64,000 bases of DNA. It comes from Channallabes apus. Lineage: Eukaryota; Chordata; Actinopteri; Siluriformes; Clariidae. Both the position numbers and the translations under genes were made by a program. The DNA lies in the NCBI GenBank assembly GCA_030522415.1, contig CM060127.1, positions 11,324,707 to 11,388,706 of the forward strand, read 5' to 3'. Under the pieces are notes generated by a model. That model saw only the letters and a list, made by a program, of their open reading frames with translations. It did not search any database and was not told the DNA's origin. Positions 21,721-35,095 of the stretch are shown one piece after another; position 1 is the first letter of the stretch, and each line of letters begins with the position of its first letter.

Positions 21721-24700
21721 TAACATGTTTAGATCTTAGTCTGTCTAGTCTTTGAGTCTGTCTAGTCTCCTTGTCTGCTTAGCTCTTAGTCTGTTTAGGT
21801 ACTAACATCTTTAGCCACTAACCTTTAGAGTTCTTAGTCTGTTTCATACCTAGTCTGCTGTGTACCTTGTCTGTTCATTCTCAACATTAGATCCCTTGCG
21901 CCTAAAGCACTTATTGTTAATGAAATTATCTCAGATTATTGCCTTGACGCACTCTGTCTCACTGAAACCTGGCTTAAACCAAATGAATATTTTGGTCTGA
22001 ATGAGTCTACTCCGTCAGGATATTTCTATAAGCACGAGCCTCGTCTAATTGGTCGCGGTGGTGGTGTCGCCACTATCTACAATGATGTACTCACTGTTAC
22101 CCAGAAAATAAGGCCCAGGTTTAATTCATTTGAAGTGCTTATCATTAATGTTGCACTAAATGAAATACGTAATAAACCCTTGCTATATTTTACCCTGGCC
22201 ACCGTGTACAGACCCCCGGGGCCATATGGCGATTTTCTTAAAGAATTTGGACATCTGCTATCAGACCTATTGGTTAACTCTGACAAAGTGTTGATAGTAG
22301 GAGACTTTAACATTCATGTAGATGATGCTAACGACGCTTTAGCACTCACATTTATGGATTTACTAAATTCCTTTGGGGTTAAGCAAAATATAATTGGAGC
22401 AACTCACCGCTTTAATCATACGCTAGATTTAATTATATCCCATGGTATAGATGTCTCTAATATAGAGATCATACCTCAAAGCGATGATATCACAGATCAT
22501 CACCTCCTGACATATACTCTACCCGTAGAACAGATTAGCTGTGTCTCCCCACGCTATCAATCTGTTAGAAATATGAATCCCACTACTAAAGACAGATTCA
22601 CAAGTAATCTGCCGGATCTGTCCCAATTTCTTATTAGACCCCTAAATGCAGATGATCTAGAGGAAGTGACTAGCAGCATGGGCACTATTTTTACCAGTAC
22701 ATTAGACACTGTTGCTCCCATCAGATTAAAAAAAGTCAGAGATAAAACATTTGCACCGTGGTACAACAGTCATACTCGCGCCCTAAAGAGAGCAACCCGT
22801 AACCTCGAGCGAAAATGGAGGAAAACTAAATTAGAAGTTTTTCGAATTGCGTATAAAGACAGTATGTGCAGCTATAGACAGGCTCTAAAAACTGCTAGGA
22901 CCGAACATCTTAGCCAACTGATAGCAAGAAACCAAAACAATCCCAGGTTCTTATTTAGTACAGTGGCTCGCCTAACAAAACCTAAGATGCCCGCAGAGAG
23001 TATCCCATCACAGTTTAGAAGTGAAGACTTTATGGACTTCTTTAATGAAAAAATCAATAATATCAGGAAGAAAATAATGGAGGTTCAACCTCTAATAGTA
23101 TCTCACGATCCAGTTTAGCCTATAGCTTCACATTTAGATTTTCACTGCTTTACAGGTATAGGACAGGAAGAGCTGTATAAACTTATCACCTCGGCTAAAT
23201 CAACAACGTGCCTGTTAGACCCAATCCCAACCAGATTTTTAAAAGAAGTGATGCTTACAGTTGGAGAGCCACTCCTAAACATTATTAATTCTTCATTACA
23301 TCTAGGTCACGTCCCTAAACCTTTCAAGTTAGCAGTTATTAAGCCGCTTCTTAAAAAATCTAATTTGGATGCGAATGAAATAACAAATTACAGACCGATT
23401 TCAAACCTCCCGTTCATATCAAAAATACTAGAAAAAGTAGTATCAGCTCAAATTTGCACATTCTTGCAGGATAACAACATCCTTGAAGAATTTCAGTCAG
23501 GTTTCAGGCCCCATCATAGCACAGAAACTGCACTAGTTAAGATAACAAACGACTTGTTTTTAGCTTCAGACCAAGGCTGCATCTCATTGCTAGTCCTGCT
23601 TGATCTTAGTGCTGCATTCGACACTATAGATCATAATATTCTCATAGATCGCTTACAAAATTATATAGGTATTCAGGGACAGGCATTAAAATGGTTTAGA
23701 TCTTACCTGTCTGATCGCTACCATTTTGTAGATCTAAATGGAGAACCGTCTGGTGTAATGCCAGTGAAATATGGGGTCCCACAAGGGTCAGTTTTAGGAC
23801 CTCTGTTGTTCTCAATATACATGCTTCCCTTGGGTAACATCATTAGAAGACATGGGATTAGTTTCCATTGTTATGCTGATGATACCCAATTATATATCTC
23901 AACCAAACCAAACGAAATACCTAAGTTGTCTAGATTTACTGAGTGTGTCCAGGACATAAAAGATTGGATGACCAATAACTTTCTTTTATTAAATTCAGAT
24001 AAGACAGAGATATTACTTATTGGCCCAAAAACCAGCACACAACAGCTTTCACAATTCAGCTTGCGCTTAGAAGGATGTACTGTTATTACCAGCTCAGCAG
24101 TAAAAGATCTGGGAGTAATATTAGATAGTAACTTGTCTTTTGAAAATCACATTTCAAATATCACAAAAACAGCCTTTTTCCATCTTCGAAATATTGCTAA
24201 ACTTAGGAACATCTTATCCGTATCTGATGCAGAAAAACTAGTTCATGCATTCATGACCTCCAGACTGGACTATTGTAATGCATTACTAGGTGGTTGTCCT
24301 GCATCCTCAATAAACAAGCTTCAGTTAATCCAAAATGCAGCTGCCAGGGTTCTCACTAGATCCAGAAAATATGATCATATAACCCCAATATTATCATCCC
24401 TGCACTGGATACCTGTTCAGTTTAGAATAAATTACAAAATAGTATTACTTACATACAAGGCCTTAAATGGTTTAGCTCCCACATACCTAACCAGTCTTCT
24501 GATGCGCTACAATCCACCACGCGCCTTAAGATCACAAAGCTCCGGACTTCTGGTAGTTCCCAGAATTTCAAAATCTACAAAAGGGGGTAGGACTTTTTCA
24601 TATTTAGCTCCAAAACTTTGGAATAGCCTTCCAGACAGTGTTCGGGGAGCAGACACGGTTTCTCAGTTCAAAAGTAGACTCAAGACGCATCTTTTTAATC

Positions 24701-25480
24701 TGACATACACATAACTCATCCCAGTACTCATACTCCAGTACACCTATACCGAATGGCAACTACGCTAATTCTCCCCATCTGTTCTGTATTTCTCTACCCA
24801 TCCCGAGGCATCGGGAGATTTTGCCAGCTTCAGTAGACAAAGGCCGACCCTGCGAGGTTCCTGAGGCATCCAGAGAAGGACCAGCTCCAGCCGGATTCAG
24901 CTTTATGATGGTTGGAGCTACACATGCTGCTCCTGTGCATCCAGTGATCCAGACCTCATCTGCCCTCTGCACCTACTGACTCATCCCTATGCTGAACTGG
25001 TCTTCATGTCAATTTAAATAATTTCTGTCATATTGAATTTTCACCTGCACAACACACAAGATGTTATATAATTTCTATCTGTTGTCGCCCAAATGAGGAT
25101 GGGTTCCCTGTTGAGTCTGGTTCCTCTCAAGGTTTCTTCCTAATGCCATCTCAGGGAGTTTTTCCTTGCCACCGTCGCCGTCACCCTTGGCTTGCTCATC
25201 AGAGAAATTTCATTCATTCGTCTCATTATTATCTGCACATTTTTCTCACACATCCACACTTCCAATTATTTTCTTTTCTATAATTATTATTATTATTTGT
25301 TTTTATTTATTTATTTTCTATTATTATTATTATTTTATTTATTTATTTATTTATTATTATTATTATGATTTGTTAAATTTCTTTAATTTTTGTGAAGCTG
25401 CTTTGAGACAATGACCATTGTTAAAAGCGCTATATAAATAAAATTGAATTGAATTCAATTCAATTCAATTCAATTCAACA
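21720..25480 (+). mobile_element. Third L2 LINE copy, 5'-truncated, nearly intact ORF2
   Basis: The ORF2 frame runs from about 21883 (NIRSLAPKALIVNEI) to 24714 and is broken only by TAG at 23116-23118. Motifs are [77 protein letters not shown] and [16 protein letters not shown]1 is missing. The 3' UTR (24715-25440) shares the 'ggtttcttcct' and 'gcgctatataaataaaattg' blocks with the other L2s and ends in repeated TTGAA/TTCAA units (25441-25476). The protein is a sister subfamily of the 13.6-16.6 kb ORF2. Confidence 0.9.
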
Positions 25481-25754
25481 CCATAGCAGAACGTGACAGA
25501 TGCTTCAAACTACAGCTAATTTAAATACCATAAGTTTATTTTGCAGATTTGGAATAAACATTTATGCAAACTTTTTTTCTCAGAAAAATTTAATAAATTA
25601 TAATATTCACATAATCCTATTTTATCACAATAAGATGACAATGTTTTTTGTGTGTGAGATTTATATTTTGTGATTGTGATCATAAGTTTTTGTATTTCAG
25701 GCAGAATAAATTGAAGAGGAGGCTGTCCCGTGATTTCCCCTAGCTGGTGTTTCA

Positions 25755-26817
25755 CTCTCCCAACAAGCGCAACATCAGGGAATTGATCAGAGAATAATTC
25801 TTGAATCAGAGAACTGGTGCCAGAGGAACAATCTCCTCCTGAACGTCAGTAAGACAAAGGAGCTGATAGTGGACTTTAGTACAAAGCAGGAGAGGAACTA
25901 CCAGACCCCCGTCATCAACAGGAGCCCAGTGGAGAGAGTGGACAGCTTCAGATACCTCGGTGTTCACATCACGCAGGACCTGTCATGGTTCTGTCACATC
26001 AACACCGTGGTGAAAAAAGCCCGGCAGCGTCTCTACCACCTCAGACGTTTGAGAGACTTTAGACTGCCCTCCAAGGTGCTCAGGAACTTCTACTCCTGCA
26101 CCATAGAGAGCATCCTGACGGGAAACATCACGACCTGGTTCGGGAACAGCACCATGCAGGACAGACTCTACATGCTCTACAGAGGGTGGTGCGATCAGCC
26201 GAGCGCATCATCCGCACTGAGCTCCCTGACCTGCACTCGATCTACAGCAAGCGGTGCTGGACTAAGGCCAGGAAGATCATGAAGGACCTCAGTCACCCCA
26301 GTAATGGACTGTTCTCTTTGTTGCGGTCTGGGAAGCGATTCCGCTCCCTAAAGGCCAACACAGAGAGACTGAGGAGGAGCTTCTTCCCGCAGGCGATAAG
26401 GTCTCTCAATCACACCTCCACACAGGACTAATAACATCTTTTTAAGCTCACAACACTGACTGGACAATCATGGACACATTCATACACACTTGCACTAAAT
26501 ATTTATACATCTGGACAATTGCACATGTCACTTTCATTAGTCACTTTTCATGCATATTTGCACAACCACGGTCACTTTTAATTCTATATATACTCCCCCC
26601 CTATATTTCTATATTTTGCAATACTTTATTATGCCCTTATTGTACAGTTAATTTTACTAGTTAAATTTATTTCTTTAGTATTTCCTTTTTATTGATTATT
26701 TGTTTTACGTACAAGCTTTTATTTTCTTTTTAAGGTCACTGGCGGTTGTGTAAGCATTTCACTGCATATTATACTGTGTATGACTGTGTATGTGACAAAT
26801 AAAATTTGAATTTGAAT
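25755..26817 (+). pseudogene. LINE 3' end, CR1/Rex1-like reverse transcriptase tail
   Basis: Only the thumb and carboxy-terminal region remains: LLLNVSKTKELIVDF, SFRYLGVHITQDLSW, FYSCTIESILTGNITTWFGN (25833-26150). A frameshift near 26180 follows, then RSAERIIRTELPDLHSIYSKR and SHPSNGLFSLLRSGKRFRSL up to 26431. The AT-rich 3' UTR ends in 'gtgacaaataaaatttgaat' with TTTGAA repeats at about 26792-26816. The family is uncertain between Rex1/CR1 and related groups. Confidence 0.75.
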
Positions 26818-27614
26818 TGGTTTTTGTTGAGACACTTTCTGCAGATAAGCTGGTAGACAGAATACCTCATCCATCAGGTACAGAAACAACTGAGTCAACG
26901 GAAGTAACTAGTCAAAGTGATGGTGAAAGCGCAGCAAGTAGAATAGCTGGTACTATAGAGAACACAAGGACACTTTGTAGTGCGACATGTAGTGATATTA
27001 AAGAGAATTCTAAAAGACTCTCCTTGTATGACATGCCCGTGGCCACCCACGTCAGATGATTTAAATGTTAGTGCAACTAAATCTGTTGTGCCATTCGAAC
27101 TGTAGGACCAGTCTACCTTAGAAGTGCTTTGCAAATATGTCTGTCACCTACAGTATATGGCCAATCATGTGCTAAAAGTGTGAACGATGCACGATACAAA
27201 GCATTCTGCATGGCATCATCAGCTTTGCCAGAACGACCCATGCCTCCGACAAGTGATGCTTTGTACCAACACTGCAAAAGGGCAAACTACCAAGCAGCCA
27301 TAATGAGACAGTCTCTTAAAGGTAAAATGTGTGCCCCTTCACCTGTTGGCAATGGATGGCACCTCGAGGATGGGGAGTTAACAGTGACGTGGATGACTAG
27401 AAATCCAGCCCCTGATAGTGTGTTGCAGGTTGTCCACTGCAGTTGCAAGCAAGGCAAATGTGAGACTGGAAGATGTTCCTGTATGTCTGGAAATCTGTCC
27501 TGTAAAGATTTATGCCGCTGTCTCAATTGCACAAATGTTTTCCACGAAACAGAGGAAAGAGCTACATGTGAAGATGGTTCTGATGATAGCGATAAGAATA
27601 GTAGTGATGAGTAA
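26818..27614 (+). pseudogene. CXC-motif transposon-like protein, carboxy-terminal piece
   Basis: The first segment, 26818-27059, reads VETLSADKLVDRIPHP and ends at a TGA. The second, 27129-27614, reads to a natural stop with ALPERPMPPTSDALYQHCKRANYQ in part, GWHLEDGELTVTWMTRNPAP, and then a cysteine cluster HCSCKQGKCETGRCSC...CKDLCRC that resembles a tesmin/TSO1 CXC zinc-binding repeat. The end is acidic (DGSDDSDKNSSDE). It starts immediately at the tail of the LINE above, as if that LINE had inserted into it. The family is a multi-copy fish protein of unknown function, perhaps transposon-borne; I cannot name it. Confidence 0.5.
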
Positions 27615-28315
27615 AGGTGATCTGTGTCACAGGTTAGTTGGATTTGAGCTGTAATGAATCTGCTGTAAAATGTTTAATATCTGTTGTTATTGAAAAATTA
27701 GTGCAGCAGTCCAGCATTTCAAGTCATTTTAGCCAACTTGGACCAAAAACTGTTTTTATCTTTAATTTTGTGTGATTCCTAAGTGCCTACTGAACATTTT
27801 GATGAATAAAACATAACAAAAATGTTTAAGTTTCAATTTGTTCTATAAATGTGGATTTGACATATATTTTGTGTTGATTAAATGCGTATTAATAAAGTTA
27901 CAGGCCAAACTAGCAGCATGAGATTTTCATTTTTTGTAAATTCCTAATTATACACATTTTTGCAGCCTGACAAAAAACTGCAGTATTTTTTGTGGAGAAC
28001 TTTTAACATAGAATCCATAAGACTGTTGTCTATCCAGAAATTCATTAAAAAGTGGTGCCCAGATACAAAACGAAAAGTGATTTCTAGCCACTTTTTCTCG
28101 GTTCACCTTATGGCCTACATCCACAGTTCACAGTTCAGCAGGTCCCATATAGTCAAGTTTTACAATGTTTAACACAAAACTATTAAAACAAACTCGTCAC
28201 ATCCATCAGCTGAACTGTCCAGAGTACATAAGCCAGTGTTGTTTATTTTTCAGTATAATTAAATATTCCATTAAATTAATAAATATCCTACCTACTAATA
28301 TAATAATATAAATAT
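27615..28315. other. Unassigned AT-rich sequence
   Basis: Probable 3' flank of the CXC-motif piece, with AATAAA-like signals at 27805 and 27891. No other gene or repeat is recognised up to the LTR that starts at 28316. Confidence 0.4.
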
Positions 28316-28547
28316 TGTGGCGTGGGCGGGGCGGCGGGTGACGACCGTCATGCCTTGCGGGGGTTTTGGGAGAGAGAAGGGTGTTTAGGTTAGTGGCTTC
28401 GGCCAAGTTGGGCATGTGTATGTGTGTGTGCTTGACCTGTGTATGTGTGCTTGTGCTGAGAGTAATAAACTACTCCCCAGCCATCTGCATTGGGGAGCAA
28501 GCTCACTCGTACTCCAAGATCCCTGCTAGCGTCGAAAAAACGCTACA
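28316..28547 (+). repeat. 5' LTR of the Gypsy-like element
   Basis: It begins TG and ends CA. It contains an 'agtaataaac' polyadenylation-like signal (about 28460) and is GC-rich near its start. Its last ~60 bases recur at 29846-29909 with a 4-base insertion (TAAG) and one change (ACGCTACA versus ATGCTACA). Confidence 0.75.
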
Positions 28548-29909
28548 TTGGTGTCAGAATTGGGATGGAGAGTTTCGAGTTGGAGCGAATGGCGGAGGAC
28601 CTGCGGAAGATCCAGGAGGGCCGCCGAGTTGCAGCACAACTCCGGAAGAAAAAGCATCTCCCGGACGGAATCAGTGCCAGCAAAGCGGCATGACGAAAGC
28701 GGAGCGGCGAGATGAGGATCCCGGCACTGGATCTCGGAGCGGAGCCCAACGTTGACGCTGCGCAAGTGCCGGAGCAAGCTACAGCTCCGTGCCCGCGATG
28801 TGCGCCGCAGCTGCGCCTTCCCTCTTACAACGGCGCCGTCGAACCCTACGCGTTCTTCGCCCAAGTGGAGCTAGCCGCCGACTTCGCAGGCTGGTCTCCG
28901 GCAGAAATGGCCATAAGGGTTGCCCTCTCGCTGAAGGGCGCTGCGCTCCGGGCGCTGGAAGACCTCTGGGCCGATGAGCGGAAGGACTGTCTCCGCAAGT
29001 CGCTTCACCTCCGATTCGGCGCCGGTGACCGTCAAGAAGCAGCGTGCGAGGAGCTGGCGGTCCGCGAGCGGCGCGTGTCTGAGCCACTGGGCGCGTTCGC
29101 CATGGACTTAAGAGGCCTGGCGCGCCGGGGCTATCCAGAGTGCGAGCCCAATAAGCAGGAAGAGCTAGCTTATTTTAAGAGCATTAAGAGCAACTTCCCT
29201 TACCAAGGCGCTACGCGCAGCACAGCGCGCTGAACCCATAATTGTGGTGCATCACGGCGAAAGAGCCGAGCGACCGCCCACAGCTCGGGGGCACTCGGTA
29301 GGTGAATCTAACCGGGGACAGGGCTACCCATCATGGCTAGGCCATGAACTAGTCTCTGGGGTTTCACGGCAATGCCGAGGCAACGTTCCTAGGCCTGAGG
29401 GACAGCGTACCCCAGCAGCCGTCGAACGAGTGCCAGTGGTCGTGCCAGGTGAATATCCGTGCAGCAAAACGCGTCGTCGGTACTGCAAGCGAGGTGAAGA
29501 GCGCGTGTGCCGAGTTACTCCCTCGCCGAGAGCATCGCCCGCAGTCATTTCACCTGCGCTGCCGCTGGTCAGTGAACGCTTTGTCCACTACACGGCAAAG
29601 AAGGGCCCCACCCAGCGCTCGCGGGCACCGCTGCAGGACTTTCGGGTGGGGGCACCTGTGGCGTGGACACTCACAGCCAGGGGCGAGGCTTTGCTGCTGG
29701 TGAGCAGGTGTGGGTGTGTTCCTCCGGAAGGAAGAGAGGGCGTTCACCCAAGCTCATGTCTCACTGGGTGGGCCCCTGTATGGTACTCGCTCAGCTCTCT
29801 GATTTCATCTACCGGGTGCGGTTGGCGGGGCGGGCTCGAGTTTTGCATTGGGGAGCAAGTAAGCTCACTCGTACTCCAAGATCCCTGCTAGCGTCGAAAA
29901 AATGCTACA
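28316..29909 (+). mobile_element. Ty3/Gypsy-like LTR retrotransposon, internally deleted
   Basis: The 5' LTR (28316-28547, TGTGG...CTACA, 232 bp) is followed at once by a primer-site-like TTGGTGTCAGAATTGGGAT. A Gag-like frame (28712-29233) carries SYNGAVEPYAFFAQVELAA and an ALRALEDLW segment. Then come disordered scraps and an integrase carboxy-terminal piece (about 29697-29845; EQVWVCSSGRKRGRSPKLMS, HWVGPCMVLAQL). The 3' LTR keeps only its last ~65 bases (about 29845-29909). Protease, reverse transcriptase and the integrase core are missing. Flanking ATAT (28312-28315 and 29910-29913) is a possible 4-bp target duplication in AT-rich DNA. Confidence 0.8.
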
Positions 29910-30466
29910 ATATAATTTGCTGTGGATTCATAAACTAGAGGATATTTTTTTCCTGTAAAATCACACCATTTTCCATTTGCTCTATCTGATATAGTTTATT
30001 TCTGTTATTCTTTTCTGCAGGAAGTGATACGAATATAAATAGTCCTGATGCGACATTACCAACATGTAGATGAGAAAAACACATTATAAACCCCTAAAAC
30101 AAGACTTAAAATAATTGGTTGGTAAATCTTTTAAACCAATAAAAAAAGTGCTGTATAGCAATTTTAAATCAAATCTAGATTAGCCTTTAATGACTTTGTA
30201 CGTATTTTAAATGAATCTGTATTTGATCTCTTAATAATGAACTGTACAACTTTTCTCACCCCGGAGAGGAGGCGGCAAGATGGCGACCTAGGCGCATGTG
30301 TTTTTTTTGAGCTCTGGCAGGATTGTTACTTAAATTTGTATCTTTGTACTCTCACAAGTTTATTGCAGGGGGAAAAACTCCACTTGCTAATTAAACGCAT
30401 CGGTATCACTTTTATCTTGTTGACAAACTTATAATTAACATTTTAACGAGTATAAGTTACAGGAGC

Positions 30467-31189
30467 ATGGCGCAAGAACCCTCAAAAAAAGGTAAAACCA
30501 GACGACACTGACATCTCCAATGCAGCCCTGCTGCAGGCAATTAACTCGTTAATAACCAGATTTGATTCTCAAGATAGAAAATTGGAAGATATTGCAGATA
30601 AAATTAAACAAAATAGCATAATGATCACAACCATCTCCAAATCGGTGGAGTTCAATGCTGCAGACATTAAGGAGTGTAAGGACAAATTTGCTGTTTTGGA
30701 AAAACAAACAGCATCTCTGGTGAGATCCAGTGAGGAGTTACAGCTGAAAACATCAGAACTGGAGCGTTACAAGCGGAGAACCTGCGCATTAAAGGAGTGA
30801 AAGAGCATGAAAATGAGAACACATTTAAAGAGGTGGTTGAACTTTTGGGTAAGATAGCCCCACATTTGGCACAGAAACTGGAAGATGTCGTTGACTCGGT
30901 CTACCGGATTGGGAAAAAGGAAAGTGGAAGACATCGCCAGATCATTGTTCAGTTTGCCATACAAAGATACAGAGACGAATTTTGGAGGAACACAAAAAAT
31001 TTGCAGCTGTGCATTGATCGAGGGATCCAGTTTGCGGAGGATCTATCAGCTGATGACCGGAGGGCTCGTGCAGCTCTTTGGCCTCTCATCCAAGAAGCCA
31101 GAAGTGCCGGGAAGAGGGCATACTATCGTGGACCTTTGGGATACATTGATGGTCGTCTAATTTCAACAGCAAATAAAATCAAAGGGTGA
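30467..31189 (+). pseudogene. L1-like LINE ORF1, frameshifted
   Basis: The start MAQEPSKKGKTRRH ends in a stop after a run of A (30483-30489). The frame resumes as DDTDISNAALLQAINSL and continues as a long coiled coil (IADKIKQNSIMITTISK...VLEKQTASLV) to about 30790. It shifts again, then reads the RRM/C-terminal-like domain to 31189. The order coiled coil, then RNA-binding fold matches L1 ORF1p. Confidence 0.75.
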
Positions 31190-31412
31190 TTACTCCTGCG
31201 AAAGAAAAATGACGATTTACGAAGTGAGATCTAAAGGAAAAAAATGTTCTGCCAGAGCATTAGTACATTATTATTATTCGTTTGTTGTGTGGTTTCTGAG
31301 TCAGATTTTGATAACTGACAATTTCATCCCCGTTGGGATAGGTTCTTTATTATTATTATTATTTTCTTTCTCTTATTTCTTGTTTGCTTGTTTATAGTGC
31401 TATATCTATTTA

Positions 31413-34400
31413 ATGTTTCAATTTAATAGTTGTATTTCTTTTCTTTCATTAAACGTTAGGGGTCTAAGAAATAATACCAAAAGAAAAGCTACTTTTTTGT
31501 TTTGTAAAGAGAAAAAAGCTCAATGTGTTCTTTTGCAAGAAACTCACTCAAGTGGCGGTGATTGTACTTTTTGGTCTAATCAGTGGGGTGAACCAATTTT
31601 ATTTGCTCATGGCACAACGCGTTCAGGAGGTGTTGCATTCTTGTTTAACAATTTAACTGGGAAACTTATTGAATCAAGATCTGATTTAGATGGACATTGG
31701 TTGTTTTGTATCCAAAAAATAGATAGCACATTATTTTGGGAAATGTGTATGGGTATAACAATGTATCCCAAAACAAACTTTTAATTTCAGAAATCTCATT
31801 AATATTAGAGGAAATGAAAACAAAATATGCTACTGATTTTGTTATACTGGGTGGGGACTTTAATATGGTGTATGATGAGTGGCTAGATAGATCACCAACT
31901 AAATATGATGTACATCATTATAATTCATTATTGCTACACTTTTGTAATAAACAGGGTTTAATAGATCCCTGGCGTGAAGCAAACCCTTATCAAAGACCCG
32001 AATTGATTTCTGGTTAATTTCTTATCATCTTCTATACTACCAAACAATATCCAGTTTATCGGCAGCTCCTCTTACAGACCATTGTTCAATTGAATTAACA
32101 ATAAATCATAAAAACAAACATGTTTGTAATAAAGGTTATTGGAAACTTAATTCTAATCTTTTTGTGAAAGATGAGTATGCAAATTTGGTTAAAGATATAA
32201 TTTCAGGGATTATTAGTGATGATAATTTGGTCTCATGGACAAGTAAATGGGAATTTTTTAAATATAAACTTCGTCAGAAATCTATTTCCTATAGTAAACA
32301 GGTGAACAAAAATCATATCACAGAACAGGCCTCTATTATTAAAGAAATAACTGAATATGCAAACAAACTAAATTTAACACAAGGTGATCATCCAATTGTT
32401 ATTGCAAAAATAACAACCTTGATTTAAGTCTATATGAGAAATGGCAAAGGGGCATATATTAGATCAAGAGCTAAATGAATGGAAGAAGGGGAAAAAAATA
32501 CAGCTTATTTTTGTAGGTTAGAAAAAATACGTCAAGAAAGGAATTCTATTAAAACCTTAATTATTGATGGAGCAGAGTGTTCAGATACACAATTAATAGC
32601 TAAAAAAATGTCTAGCTTCTATCAAGATTTATACTCTTCTTCCTCGTTAATATTAGATCCTGATCCTCTTTTTGAAAAACTTAACGACTCTATCCCACAA
32701 ATAGATGAACAGTTCAAACTGACATGTGATGCAGAAATAACAATTGAAGAGCTTGATTCTGCTGATCATTAGATAAATCACCTGGCCCGGATGGTATTAC
32801 ATCTAACTTTTATCGACATTTTTGGGATTTGTTAAGGGAATTTCTTTTTGCAGCTTTTCAGGAAATTATTAGAAATTCATCTTTGCCTAACTCGATGAGA
32901 CAAGGGTTAATCACACTTATTCCCAAACCAGGAAAGGATGTTAGATTGTTGGACAATTTATGACCTATAACATTATTAAACAATGACTATAAATTGTTAA
33001 CTCATATATATAATAATCGCCTAAAATCACACTTATCCAAAATTATTGACGAGACTCAAACTGGGTTTATCAGAGGTCGATCTATACAAAATAATATACG
33101 GCTGGTTTTGGACTTCTTAGAATATAACCAAGAAATTGAAGATGATGGGGTTATTTTATTTTTAGATTTTTATAAAGCCTTTGATATGTTAGAACACTCC
33201 TTTATTTTTAAATGTCTACAAAAATATGGGTTTGGCGAGAATTTTTGTAAAGTTAAGATATTCTACACAAACACTAATAGCTCAGTTGCCTTACCAACAG
33301 GTACTTCACCCAGATTTGATATCAAAAGAGGAGTTAAACAAGGCTGCCCCGTCTCACCTTCACTATTTATTTTGGCCACCGAGATGTTGGCCCTCCTTAT
33401 CAAAAATTCAAAAATTGAGAAATTGAATGTGTTTGGTCAGGAAATTGTAATTAGTCAGCTAGCTGACGATACAACATTATTTTTAAAAAACATTGATCAG
33501 ATCCCTAAAGCAATTGAGATAGTTGATTACTTTTCCAAATTTTCGGGCTTAAAACTTAATATTGGAAAATGTGAAATTATTACCATACACGAATGTCATC
33601 TTACAACTGCATATAACATTCCAATTAAATCAAATGTTAAATATTTAGGCATACACATTTCTAAAGATGAGATCAAGATGGAGAAGCAAAATGTCTGGGA
33701 CAGATGGAATGAGTGCAAAAATAGACCTGAGGTATGGATGCAGAGAGATTTATCTATTCTTGGTAGAGTTTATTTAACTAAAATGGAAAGTCTATCTAGA
33801 TGCATCTATCCTGCATCTTGCCTTTCTATTTCTAATAAAGCCATTAAGACTATTAACCAAATAAATTTTAACTTCATATGGAAAAAACGTGTGCATTACA
33901 TCAGGAAAGCACAACTTGTACAAGATTATGAAAATGGGGGATTACAATCCTTCGACTTTACCTGTATAAATGGCATGTTAAAAATTAAATGGCTAAAATA
34001 TTTTGTAACGAATGAAAATAGATTTTGGTTTTCTGTTCCTAAGGGTTTATTTAAAAAACTGGTGGAATTGATTTTCTATTAAGATGTGATTTCACTGTTT
34101 CTAGACTACCAGTTAAATTATCTTCATTTCACCAACAGGTTTTGCTATATTGGAAATTATTATACAATCATAACTTCACCCCACACCAAACCTCAATATG
34201 GAACAATAGATTTATTCTGTCTAGATATAAATCTTTGTGCATTCTTGATTGGCTTGAAAAAGGTGTTTGGTCAGTTCATCACTTGATGAATGAGGACGGA
34301 AGCTGGTTATCATTCAGTGGTTTCTGCTCAAAATACAACTTACACTGTGAACGTAAACAATTTGAGCGTGTATTAAAAGCTGTTCCAAAAAGTTTTATAA

Positions 34401-35095
34401 ACCTTTTACAAAACAGCTTTACCGACATCTCAGATGGTTCATGTGATCTTCCATCACTTCTTTTTAATGGTAATAACCTTAAAGCAACGCTTCCCAACAA
34501 AATCATCCGCTCTTGTTTAAATTGTATAATACATCCAACATCATTATATTATAACAATATTTTATAAAATTATGATAAACCGACCGTTAAAATACTACGA
34601 ACACAGTATATTGCCTTTCCAGTGGCTCCTAAAGCAAAAAAAACCCATTTCAAAATATTTAATGGTATTTATCCATCATCTGAGTTTTTAAGACACCGGT
34701 TTAATTTTGAACAAAATGCTTGTACTTTCTGTAAAGTTGACATTGAGACGACTTATCACCTTTTCTTTTCTTGTGAGTACTCTGCTATCTTTTGGGAAAA
34801 TATATCTTATTGGTTGGAGCCGAGGATACAATCACTGTCCGCTTTTGATAGAAAACATATTATATTTGGAATACTACTGGATGATAAGAATAGTAACTTT
34901 CTCATTAATATAATAATAATGTTAGGCAAATTTTTTATTCATAAATGCAAGTGTATAAAAACTAAACCTTATTTTTCAGTTTTTAAAAAATATTTTATTT
35001 GCAATTATGTTCCATCATTGGAACATATGAAAGGTAAAAAGGCCAAGAAACTTGTTGGAATAATAAAAGAATTTGGCTTATTAGAAGAAGAATAA
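31413..35095 (+). pseudogene. L1/Tx1-like LINE ORF2, multiply broken
   Basis: The endonuclease spans 31413-32017 (one shift near 31760), the linker 32164-32772, the reverse transcriptase 32994-34082 with the catalytic LADD at about 33460-33471, and the carboxy-terminal part 34142-35095, which includes a CTFCKVDIETTYHLFFSC zinc-knuckle-like C-x2-C...H...C pattern near 34726-34779. At least five breaks are visible. Confidence 0.85.

Noticed and set aside
28712..29891. Host gene of the Gag-like frames
   Set aside because: It is flanked by LTR sequences and followed by an integrase piece, so it is a retrotransposon remnant.
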